Below, one piece after another: positions 1 through 5,565 of a DNA stretch of 7,309 nt; position 1 is the stretch's first letter; each line of letters begins with the position of its first letter. Source of the DNA: an uncultured Treponema sp. GTDB lineage: Bacteria; Spirochaetota; Spirochaetia; Treponematales; Treponemataceae. The position numbers and the translations under genes were made by a program. The stretch is from positions 1 through 7,309 of the forward strand of contig CALAUH010000174.1 in NCBI GenBank assembly GCA_937892225.1, read 5' to 3'. The notes beneath the pieces were generated by a model. That model was given only the letters and a program-made list of their open reading frames with translations. It was not told the DNA's origin and ran no database searches.

Positions 1-978
1 GTTGTAATATTCAAGTTTTTTATAGTCGAATACAGCAGGTGCTTTATTCAAATGTTCAAGTTTAAAGTTCTGAGCCAATTCTTCCAAAGTATAAAATTCT
101 TTTCCTTCTTCGTAAGAACAGCCGAGCATTGCAACATAGTTTACAATTGCTTTTGGTAAATATCCGCGGGCACGGAATTCATTCAAAGATGTAGAACCGT
201 GACGTTTAGAAAGCTTTTTACCATCAGAACCATTTACCATTGGCAAGTGGCAGAATTCAGGATGTTCCCAGCCAAATGATTTATACATCTGAACATGAAG
301 TGGAGTTGAAGGAATCCATTCCTGAGCACGCATAACGTGAGATATTTTCATCATGTGGTCATCTACAATGTTTGCAAGATGATATGTTGGGAATCCGTCT
401 GATTTTAATAAAACTGGATCTGGAGAAATATCTTCATTTTTCCATTCAATATCACCAAGGATGTGATCGTGGAATAATGTTTTTCCTTCCATTGGGACCT
501 TAAGACGAATTACATAAGGTTTACCTGCATCAAGATTTGCTTTTACTTCTTCTGGAGTTAAATGACGACAGTTTCTATCATAACCTGGAGCCATTTTATT
601 CTGAGTCTGCATAACACGAATGCGTTCCAAACGTTCAGCATCACAGAAACAGTAATAAGCTTCTCCATTTTCAATTAATTTTTGAGCATATTCTTTATAA
701 AGTTCAAATCTTTCTGACTGAACATAAGGACCATATTCACCGCCTTTAGAACCACCTTCATCCCAGTCAATTCCAAGCCAGGCCATTGTGTCATAAAGAT
801 TCTGAACATATTTTTCATCGTAGCGAGTACGGTCAGTATCTTCCAAACGAAGAATAAATTTTCCACCCTTAGAGCGGGCATACAAATAATTAAAAAGTGC
901 TGTACGAACACCACCAATATGCTGCATTCCAGTTGGAGATGGAGCATAACGAACACGAACTTCTTTAATATTTTCCAT
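1..978 (-). CDS. gltX: Glutamyl-tRNA synthetase, N-terminal 326 residues (3' end outside window)
   Basis: This is a class I aminoacyl-tRNA synthetase that attaches glutamate to tRNA(Glu) in the cytoplasm. The reading frame is open from the ATG at 978 to the left edge, giving 326 codons. The N-terminus has the family signature APSPTG at 12-17 followed by the HIGH-type motif HIGG at 20-23. The KMSKS-type loop is KLSKR at 255-259, preceded by VNGSDGK. Between them C110, C112, C137 and H139 form C-x-C-x24-C-x-H, the spacing of the zinc site in E. coli GltX, so zinc binding is likely. Family members are about 470 to 510 residues, so the missing part is mainly the anticodon-binding region. The start is supported by an AAGG ribosome binding site nine bases upstream and by the usual proximity of the signature to the N-terminus. 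A non-discriminating enzyme that also charges tRNA(Gln) is possible but cannot be judged here. Confidence 0.97.
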   Translation of the reverse strand, partial: MENIKEVRVRYAPSPTGMQHIGGVRTALFNYLYARSKGGKFILRLEDTDRTRYDEKYVQNLYDTMAWLGIDWDEGGSKGGEYGPYVQSERFELYKEYAQKLIENGEAYYCFCDAERLERIRVMQTQNKMAPGYDRNCRHLTPEEVKANLDAGKPYVIRLKVPMEGKTLFHDHILGDIEWKNEDISPDPVLLKSDGFPTYHLANIVDDHMMKISHVMRAQEWIPSTPLHVQMYKSFGWEHPEFCHLPMVNGSDGKKLSKRHGSTSLNEFRARGYLPKAIVNYVAMLGCSYEEGKEFYTLEELAQNFKLEHLNKAPAVFDYKKLEYYN

Positions 979-1002
979 TTGTTCTTACCTTATAGATAAA
1001 AT

Positions 1003-1035
1003 AATAACCTTCCATTATTTTAATGAAAGGTTATT
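1003..1035 (-). terminator. Hairpin between small lipoprotein gene and gltX; weak terminator or gltX leader element
   Basis: AATAACCTT (1003-1011) pairs with AAGGTTATT (1027-1035). After one mismatch (1012/1026), CATT (1013-1016) pairs with AATG (1022-1025) around a five-base loop. It lies downstream of the lipoprotein stop at 1126 and 24 bases before the gltX start. On the minus strand it is followed by ATTTTATC, a poor U-tract. It could be a weak terminator for the lipoprotein gene or, if gltX starts from the -10 box at 1057-1062, a stem in the gltX leader. Confidence 0.4.
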
Positions 1036-1056
1036 GCTATTTTAGTGAAAAATTGA

Positions 1057-1062
1057 ATTATA
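1057..1062 (-). promoter_or_regulatory. Candidate -10 box for gltX
   Basis: A consensus TATAAT on the minus strand lies about 80 bases before the gltX start. A second TATAAT is at 1070-1075. Neither has a recognisable -35 hexamer at 16 to 18 bases, and the surroundings are very AT-rich, so this is only a candidate. Confidence 0.3.
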
Positions 1063-1125
1063 GACAATAATTATAAATAATTATCTTTTGATTTCTAGAA
1101 TTACATTTTTTTTACATTCTTTAAA

Positions 1126-1584
1126 CTATAATTTTATAACTTGAGTTCGCTGCATAGTAAATGATCTGTTTAATGATGGATCATCTTTATCATCAAAAGT
1201 AAAATTAATAGATTTACCATCATTCTGTAATACTATCTTTACAATACTTTCTTTTGTTGAAATATCCTGAGCAGCTTTTAATACATCCACACCTTTCGCT
1301 GTTATTGTATTAAACGATTTTTTACCATCTGAAATCATACCAAATAAAGCTTCTTCACCTTTCTTTACACTCATTGATACTAGTATTGCAGGTTCAGTAT
1401 TTTCACTAAGTTCCCTCAAATCTACCAGGGTAATTCTTACTTCATAAAAAAATTCACCATCTGTTTTTTCATAAACCCATGGTTCATTTGTCGGAAGTTC
1501 AATAGGAAAAAGATTTTTTACACAAGATGTTAATCCAACTGTTAAAAATAATAATCCTACTAAAAAAACAAGTTTCTTTTTCAT
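1126..1584 (-). CDS. Small putative lipoprotein, unknown function (152 aa)
   Basis: I do not recognise the family. The N-terminus is a lipoprotein signal: MKKK, a hydrophobic core at 5-18, then the lipobox LTSC with the lipidated cysteine at 21. The mature part is about 131 residues, with no other cysteine and no membrane segment, so it should be a lipid-anchored envelope protein. It contains a charged stretch (DDKDD) before a C-terminal block ending SFTMQRTQVIKL. The start at 1584 is chosen because AAAGGAG lies six bases upstream and it places the signal peptide at the N-terminus. An in-frame start at 1614 would add ten residues, lacks a binding site, and would overlap this one. The gene sits alone between an aldo/keto reductase gene and gltX, with its own promoter candidate at 1628-1656. 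Nothing in the neighbourhood suggests a role. Confidence 0.85.
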   Translation of the reverse strand: MKKKLVFLVGLLFLTVGLTSCVKNLFPIELPTNEPWVYEKTDGEFFYEVRITLVDLRELSENTEPAILVSMSVKKGEEALFGMISDGKKSFNTITAKGVDVLKAAQDISTKESIVKIVLQNDGKSINFTFDDKDDPSLNRSFTMQRTQVIKL

Positions 1585-1627
1585 AATAAGCTCCTTTAAA
1601 TTATAAGTTATCAATAATATAAATTAT

Positions 1628-1656
1628 ATATTAAACGATTAAATTAATTTTGTAAA
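1628..1656 (-). promoter_or_regulatory. Candidate sigma-70 promoter of the small lipoprotein gene
   Basis: On the minus strand TTTACA (1651-1656) is separated by 17 bases from TAATAT (1628-1633). Transcription would begin near 1621 and give a leader of about 37 bases that includes the AAAGGAG binding site at 1591-1597. The position in the gap after the reductase stop fits, but chance matches are frequent in such AT-rich DNA. Confidence 0.45.
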
Positions 1657-1683
1657 ATTTAAACTCATGAAAATATATATTCT

Positions 1684-2796
1684 TTAATCTTCAAAAGTTT
1701 TGATTACATCTTTTAGCAAATCAACAATATTTAATTTTTGAGGACAATGTTCCATACAGGCACCGCATTCAGCACAATCTGATGGAGAACCACCGTTTTT
1801 CTTTGTTTCATTGTAATGCCATTTGAACAAATCAACTCCATATCGTTTAGCTTCATTAACAAGTTCAAAATAACGAGGGATATTGATATTTTGTGGACAA
1901 CCATCGATACAATAACGACATCCTGTACATGAAATAACGATTGTTGATTTTATAATATCGGCCGCTTTTTCTATGCATTTTCTTTCATCATCAGAAAGTG
2001 GAACAAAATCTTTCATGTAAGACATATTATCTTTAAGCTGTTCCATATTGCTCATACCGCTTAATACAATAAGAGTATTATCCATACTTGCGCAATAGCG
2101 GATTGCCCAGCTTGCAACACTTGCTTTTGGATTAAAGTCTGTAAAGATTTTTTTAGCATCGTCACCAATATTAGCAAGACTACCACCACGAACAGGTTCC
2201 ATAATTGCTACTGTGATTCCATGCTTTTTACAAACTTCAAAACATTTACGAGCCTGTACACCTTCGCTTTCCCAATCAATATAATTAATCTGTAATTGAA
2301 CAAGTTCTACTTCAGGGTGTGCTGTTAAAATCTGTTCCAGAACTTCGGCAGAATCATGGAAACTAAAACCTGGATGTAAAATCTTTCCTTCTTTTTTCAT
2401 TTCCTGCATCCAGTTAAAAGCATCTAGATTTTCTGCTGTCTGCCATACATCTTTATTCAAAGCATGTAAAAAATAATAATCAAAATAATCAACATGACAT
2501 TTTTCCAGCTGTTGATCAAAAATTTCCTGGAGTTTAGATTTTTCTTTCATTCCCCACAAAGGCATTTTTGTAGTAACCTGAAATTTTTCGCGCGGATAAC
2601 GTTTAGCAACTAATTCACCAAATACTTTTTCACTGAATCCACCATGATAAACCCATGCAGTATCAAAATAAGAAAAACCTTCTGCCATATATGCGTCTAT
2701 CATTTCTCTAGTTTTTTCTAAATCAATATGTCCCCATTCTTCGCTTTCAGTATAAGGAAGACGCATAAGTCCAAAACCAAGTTTTTTAATTGCCAT
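1684..2796 (-). CDS. Aldo/keto reductase with C-terminal double [4Fe-4S] ferredoxin domain
   Basis: This is a cytoplasmic oxidoreductase of the aldo/keto reductase superfamily, of the ferredoxin-fused type (COG1453-like) common in anaerobes. The N-terminal 270 or so residues form the TIM-barrel reductase. The expected catalytic tetrad is visible as D45, Y50, K77 and H111 (in FDTAWVYH, TTKMP and YFLH). The C-terminus carries two C-x2-C-x2-C-x3-C-P motifs, C290/C293/C296/C300 and C341/C344/C347/C351, each able to hold a [4Fe-4S] cluster. Barrel enzymes use NAD(P)H, and the clusters suggest electron exchange with a second donor or acceptor, but the substrate is unknown. At 370 residues it is full length. 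The ATG at 2796 has GAGG seven bases upstream. The gene is 93 bases after the lipoprotein pair and is preceded by an inverted repeat containing its ribosome binding site. Confidence 0.95.
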   Translation of the reverse strand: MAIKKLGFGLMRLPYTESEEWGHIDLEKTREMIDAYMAEGFSYFDTAWVYHGGFSEKVFGELVAKRYPREKFQVTTKMPLWGMKEKSKLQEIFDQQLEKCHVDYFDYYFLHALNKDVWQTAENLDAFNWMQEMKKEGKILHPGFSFHDSAEVLEQILTAHPEVELVQLQINYIDWESEGVQARKCFEVCKKHGITVAIMEPVRGGSLANIGDDAKKIFTDFNPKASVASWAIRYCASMDNTLIVLSGMSNMEQLKDNMSYMKDFVPLSDDERKCIEKAADIIKSTIVISCTGCRYCIDGCPQNINIPRYFELVNEAKRYGVDLFKWHYNETKKNGGSPSDCAECGACMEHCPQKLNIVDLLKDVIKTFED

Positions 2797-2802
2797 AAAA
2801 AT

Positions 2803-2847
2803 ACCTCAACTTATAAGATGATTTTATTATACCTTATAAATTGAGGT
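2803..2847 (-). promoter_or_regulatory. Long inverted repeat including the reductase ribosome binding site; operator or terminator-like hairpin
   Basis: ACCTCAA-c-TTATAAG (2803-2817) is repeated in reverse as CTTATAA-a-TTGAGGT (2833-2847): 14 of 15 positions pair, with a 15-base centre. The arm nearest the gene contains GAGG (2804-2807), the binding site of the reductase. The centre holds TATAAT on the minus strand. As RNA it would be a stem that hides the binding site, or, since ATTTTTATG follows, a terminator for the lipoprotein operon. As DNA it could be an operator bracketing the -10 box. The sequence alone does not decide. Confidence 0.6.
2826..2831 (-). promoter_or_regulatory. Candidate -10 box for the aldo/keto reductase gene
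   Basis: TATAAT on the minus strand lies in the centre of the inverted repeat, with a start expected near 2819 and a leader of about 22 bases. The best -35-like hexamer, TTTACA, is 21 bases upstream, which is too far for a good promoter. If used, the upstream repeat arm would not be transcribed and the repeat would act as DNA only. Confidence 0.35.
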
Positions 2848-2889
2848 TTTATTGTAAAAAAATCTAAAAAAAATGTATTTATTACCTAA

Positions 2890-3903
2890 TTAAAATTCAT
2901 GAACTGCAAAAACTGCATAATATCTTGTTCCATTTGTTGTATAAATTGAAGCAGAATTTCTATTATTAGTTCGACTTACATATGTATTATTCAAATCACC
3001 AAACCAGATATAATTTGAATCAGCTAAAGTCGATGTCCAGTAAAAATAATTTGTATTAAATTCTGAACCTGTAAAAGTTATCATTAAATTCTGAAAAACA
3101 GTTTTATTATTATTAAAATAAACTAAAAAGTCTTTCATTTCCATTGCAGAAGGAACATACCAGTCATTTTCATAATCTGTATTAAGAAGTTTTGTTTCTC
3201 TTTTTTCTGCATACTGATATGCATACCAGAATACAGGATATGCATAATCTCCATTATAGTGTAAATCACTTGGTTTTATCGGATTGTTTCCATTAGATGC
3301 TTTTAATCCTGTATCATTTTTTCCGGCTTTATCTAACATATCTATAAAAATCTGAAAGTTATCTTTTCCAGATTCATCACCCTGTATTACCTGATAAATA
3401 GGATTATATGCTTTTACATCTCCAACCCATTCATAATTATTCTCATCTGCTTCTCCTATATCTTCTGCACAAATTGCCTTTAGATTAGTCATATCATCAG
3501 CTGTTAATTTATATCCGGCACTTTCATGATAAGGTAAAGGACTTTCTTTGTGCGGAATCTGTGTTATCCAGTTAGTTTTTGTATAATCCAAACCAATTCC
3601 AAGTGCCTTTTTACTACCGCTGCTTGCTCTGAAAATAATTGCAATTGCTTTATCTTTATTATTTTTAATTGCTTCTGTTGATGAAGATTTATCACTGCTT
3701 CCGTCTGTATATACAACATCGCCAATTTTGTAAGAACCAGGAGCTTTTTTACCAATATACTTCCAATCTGGACCCGGCTGGCTTTCTTCTTCAGAATCAT
3801 CTTGGACAGGTTCTTTTCCTGAATTTTTCGAAGTTACTGATGTTCCACAAGAAAACATAGTAAATCCAGCCAATGCTAAAATAAACAATTTAATCTTTTT
3901 CAT
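2890..3903 (-). CDS. Putative lipoprotein with DUF1566/Lcl-like C-terminal domain (337 aa), paralogue A
   Basis: This is a predicted lipid-anchored envelope protein of unknown function. The signal peptide MKKIKLF... ends in a lipobox with cysteine 19 (MFSC). A Ser/Lys/Glu-rich linker follows at 20-48, with an acidic DDSEEE patch. The block GDVVYTDG at 61-68 and the segment KAIAIIFRAS...KALGIGLDYT (85-108) are shared with the gene just upstream. The C-terminal part has DWYVPSAMEM (247-256) and YWTSTLADS (288-296), resembling the G-W-x-L-P-x-x-x-E-L and Y-W-T/S-S patterns of DUF1566 (Lcl C-terminal) domains, which have a C-type-lectin-like fold; this is a motif match only. It ends AVHEF. GAGGAA lies five bases before the ATG. 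It follows its paralogue by 32 bases, so the two are probably co-transcribed. The C-terminal third is rich in Asn, Thr and Tyr, as in surface-exposed domains. Confidence 0.85.
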   Translation of the reverse strand: MKKIKLFILALAGFTMFSCGTSVTSKNSGKEPVQDDSEEESQPGPDWKYIGKKAPGSYKIGDVVYTDGSSDKSSSTEAIKNNKDKAIAIIFRASSGSKKALGIGLDYTKTNWITQIPHKESPLPYHESAGYKLTADDMTNLKAICAEDIGEADENNYEWVGDVKAYNPIYQVIQGDESGKDNFQIFIDMLDKAGKNDTGLKASNGNNPIKPSDLHYNGDYAYPVFWYAYQYAEKRETKLLNTDYENDWYVPSAMEMKDFLVYFNNNKTVFQNLMITFTGSEFNTNYFYWTSTLADSNYIWFGDLNNTYVSRTNNRNSASIYTTNGTRYYAVFAVHEF

Positions 3904-3935
3904 AATAATTCCTCTTTTATATATATTTTTTTTTA

Positions 3936-4787
3936 TTAAAATTCATGAATTGCCAATACAGGATATTTTGTCTCAGTTCTAAAATCATAAATAATCAAAC
4001 CTGTATAAAAATTTGTAAGATAAACTTTTTTATTCGAATCAACGATTCCTTCAGTATCAGACGGAAGGGAACATGAAAGTATATATTCTTCAGCTATTTT
4101 ATAAATATCATTATTATCTGTAATTGCTGCAATTGTTTTTGTTATGGTTTCTGATCCCATTTTATCATTCCAGTTGCAGATTAAATTTAATTCATAACAG
4201 CTTGGTAAATACCATCCGTCCTGGAAACGAGAATAAGCAATTCTGTCACAATAATTTTTATAATTATAGCAATATTCAAATGCAGGGAAAGAAGGATAAA
4301 GTTCTTCTAATTTATGTCCCTTTTCTTTCCACTCACTTCCAGAAAAACGAGCCATAATTCTTTCCAACGCTTCTTTACCACTTACATTGCCAGAAACATT
4401 TTCGCATGAATATCGATGGTCTCCAACTTTATTATTTTCATAAGAAATTGTAGTTGGAATTGCACGTTCATTTGTATAACTTGTATTTTTTGCACACCAA
4501 GATAGACCAGTTAGAGAAAAATCTAAACCTAAGCCTAATGCTTTTTCATTTTCTGTAGTTGATTTAAAAATAAGAGCAATGACTTTATCTTTATTAGCAA
4601 GAATCTTCTCTTTATCGGTTAAGAAAGAATCACTTGTTCCATCGGTGTATATAACATCACCAACTTCATAACCCTGACTGGAAGATTTTGAACCAATTGA
4701 CGAACCGTAAACTGTATCTTCACAACTTACGAAAATCATCCCAAAAAGAAATAGTAATACATTTAATAAAAAATACTTTTTATTCAT
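3936..4787 (-). CDS. Putative lipoprotein with DUF1566/Lcl-like domain (283 aa), paralogue B
   Basis: This is a predicted envelope lipoprotein, first gene of a tandem pair. The signal peptide has a long hydrophobic core and a lipobox FVSC with cysteine 22, then acidic E23 and D24. GDVIYTDG (43-50), NKDKVIALIF (65-74) and KALGLGLDF (82-90) match the next gene closely. GWYLPSCYEL (191-200) is the DUF1566-type motif, and the protein ends AIHEF, like AVHEF in its partner. Where the partner has YWTSTL this copy has YILSCSL, and the middle is shorter by about 50 residues. It carries seven cysteines after the lipidated one (98, 128, 173, 180, 197, 204, 239), whereas the partner has a single one, so exported disulphides are possible. 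The ATG at 4787 is chosen because GGAG lies six bases upstream; a GTG at 4799 would itself contain that binding site. The 97-base gap to the phosphatase gene shows no clear promoter or terminator. Confidence 0.85.
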   Translation of the reverse strand: MNKKYFLLNVLLFLFGMIFVSCEDTVYGSSIGSKSSSQGYEVGDVIYTDGTSDSFLTDKEKILANKDKVIALIFKSTTENEKALGLGLDFSLTGLSWCAKNTSYTNERAIPTTISYENNKVGDHRYSCENVSGNVSGKEALERIMARFSGSEWKEKGHKLEELYPSFPAFEYCYNYKNYCDRIAYSRFQDGWYLPSCYELNLICNWNDKMGSETITKTIAAITDNNDIYKIAEEYILSCSLPSDTEGIVDSNKKVYLTNFYTGLIIYDFRTETKYPVLAIHEF

Positions 4788-4884
4788 ATTAGACTCCACT
4801 TTTTTATTTTTTCTTTTATATATCCAAAATATAAAATTTATTTTAAAATTAAAAAAGATTTAAAAGCCTAATTTTCGTATTTTT

Positions 4885-5430
4885 TTAAAATTGTTTTAAA
4901 ATTTCCGTACATCCATCCAGAACATCCTGATATGTTTTATCAAAATTGCCTGTGTACCATGGATCTGCAACTTCTCTTATACTTCCTGTAAATTCTAACA
5001 ACAATCTGATTTTATCTTCCGGGTCATTATTCCATCTTCTGTTCATATAATAAAGATTTTCCTGATCCATTCCTATTAATAAATCATATTTTCTGTAATC
5101 TTCCAGTGTAATCTGACGTGCACAATGTCTTGTAAAAGGCACCCCCACTTCGCGCAATTTTGCTTTTGCAGGAGGATACATATCATTTCCAAGTTCTTCT
5201 GTACTTGTAGCAGCTGATTCAATTAAAAAATCATTATCACGACCAACCTTATGAACTAAATCTTTCATTACAAACTCTGCCATTGCTGAACGACAGATAT
5301 TTCCGTGACAAACAAATAAAATCTTTTTCATTCCAGAATAATAACATAATGATAAAAAAAAACAATTATTTTGTAACCTCTTTCTATATAAATGGTTGAT
5401 TAAGTATAGAAACTGATACTTGTTTTTCAT
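4885..5430 (-). CDS. Low-molecular-weight protein tyrosine phosphatase (181 aa, or 148 aa from internal start)
   Basis: This enzyme hydrolyses phosphotyrosine (or acts as an arsenate reductase-like relative) through a cysteinyl-phosphate intermediate in the cytoplasm. The P-loop CHGNICRS (C-x5-R-S) gives nucleophile C41 and R47, and the general-acid loop DPWYTG gives D156. The usual proline after CRS is alanine (CRSAMAEF). Family members begin a few residues before the P-loop, which here would be the ATG at 5331 (MKKILFVCHG), giving 148 residues, the typical length. That ATG has no ribosome binding site at a workable distance. The ATG at 5430, in the same frame, has a near-perfect AGGAGGT six bases upstream and would add 33 residues rich in aromatic, hydrophobic and basic residues. 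I annotate the longer form on that ground; the domain is certain, the start is not. It is divergent from dnaE. In several bacteria such phosphatases act on envelope polysaccharide kinases, but none is present here. Confidence 0.93.
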   Translation of the reverse strand: MKNKYQFLYLINHLYRKRLQNNCFFLSLCYYSGMKKILFVCHGNICRSAMAEFVMKDLVHKVGRDNDFLIESAATSTEELGNDMYPPAKAKLREVGVPFTRHCARQITLEDYRKYDLLIGMDQENLYYMNRRWNNDPEDKIRLLLEFTGSIREVADPWYTGNFDKTYQDVLDGCTEILKQF

Positions 5431-5434
5431 AATT

Positions 5435-5444
5435 GACCTCCTTT
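5435..5444 (-). promoter_or_regulatory. Near-consensus Shine-Dalgarno before the long phosphatase start
   Basis: AAAGGAGGTC on the minus strand ends its AGGAGG core six bases before the ATG at 5430. It is the strongest ribosome binding site in the window and is the main reason to prefer the long phosphatase start over the one at 5331. It lies only two bases from the base of the hairpin at 5447-5477. Confidence 0.75.
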
Positions 5445-5446
5445 AT

Positions 5447-5485
5447 GACGGATTTTTACCAACCATAAAAATCCGTCTTTTTTTT
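5447..5485 (+). terminator. Perfect hairpin plus T-tract, plus-strand intrinsic terminator
   Basis: GACGGATTTTTA (5447-5458) pairs perfectly with TAAAAATCCGTC (5466-5477) around a seven-base loop CCAACCA, followed by eight T (5478-5485). Read on the plus strand this is a textbook Rho-independent terminator. It lies in the divergent gap between the phosphatase and dnaE, before the dnaE promoter, and no plus-strand gene precedes it in the window. Read leftwards it would be a leader hairpin just before the phosphatase ribosome binding site, without a U-tract. It may block antisense transcription from entering dnaE or end an unseen small RNA. Confidence 0.75.
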
Positions 5486-5497
5486 AACTCTTTTAAA

Positions 5498-5526
5498 TTC
5501 ACAATAACTCTTTATGATGATATAAT
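5498..5526 (+). promoter_or_regulatory. dnaE promoter (extended -10)
   Basis: TTCACA (5498-5503) is 17 bases from a consensus TATAAT (5521-5526), which is preceded by TGA, giving the extended -10 form TG-n-TATAAT. Transcription would start near 5533 and yield a leader of about 33 bases. It sits directly after the plus-strand terminator and 40 bases before dnaE, as expected for a housekeeping sigma-70 promoter. Confidence 0.65.
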
Positions 5527-5565
5527 ACAAAACACTCTCAGAAAAAAAATCAATAAGGATAAAAA

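Noticed and set aside
675..956. Open frame of 93 codons on the minus strand
   Set aside because: It lies inside gltX on the same strand in another frame, and the gltX frame is continuous with clear synthetase motifs.
1598..1606. AACTTATAA before the small lipoprotein resembling part of the reductase inverted repeat, as a shared operator
   Set aside because: Only nine AT-rich bases match and there is no second arm; chance is sufficient.
3564..3860. Open frames on both strands inside the first 115 codons of lipoprotein paralogue A
   Set aside because: They overlap a gene with signal peptide and conserved blocks, have no family resemblance, and reflect AT-rich composition.
3911..3935. T-rich run between the two lipoprotein genes as a terminator
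   Set aside because: No hairpin accompanies it, and on the transcribed minus strand it is an A-run, not a U-tract.
4124..4357. Plus-strand open frame of 77 codons
   Set aside because: Antisense to lipoprotein paralogue B; no ribosome binding site or recognisable protein.
4788..4799. GTG start four codons upstream of lipoprotein paralogue B
   Set aside because: The GTGGAG it would begin with is the ribosome binding site of the ATG at 4787.
4800..4884. Promoter or terminator in the gap between the phosphatase and the lipoprotein pair
   Set aside because: Only AT-rich sequence with weak -10-like hexamers (for example TATATT with TTTTTT at 17 bases) and no stable stem, so nothing can be called.
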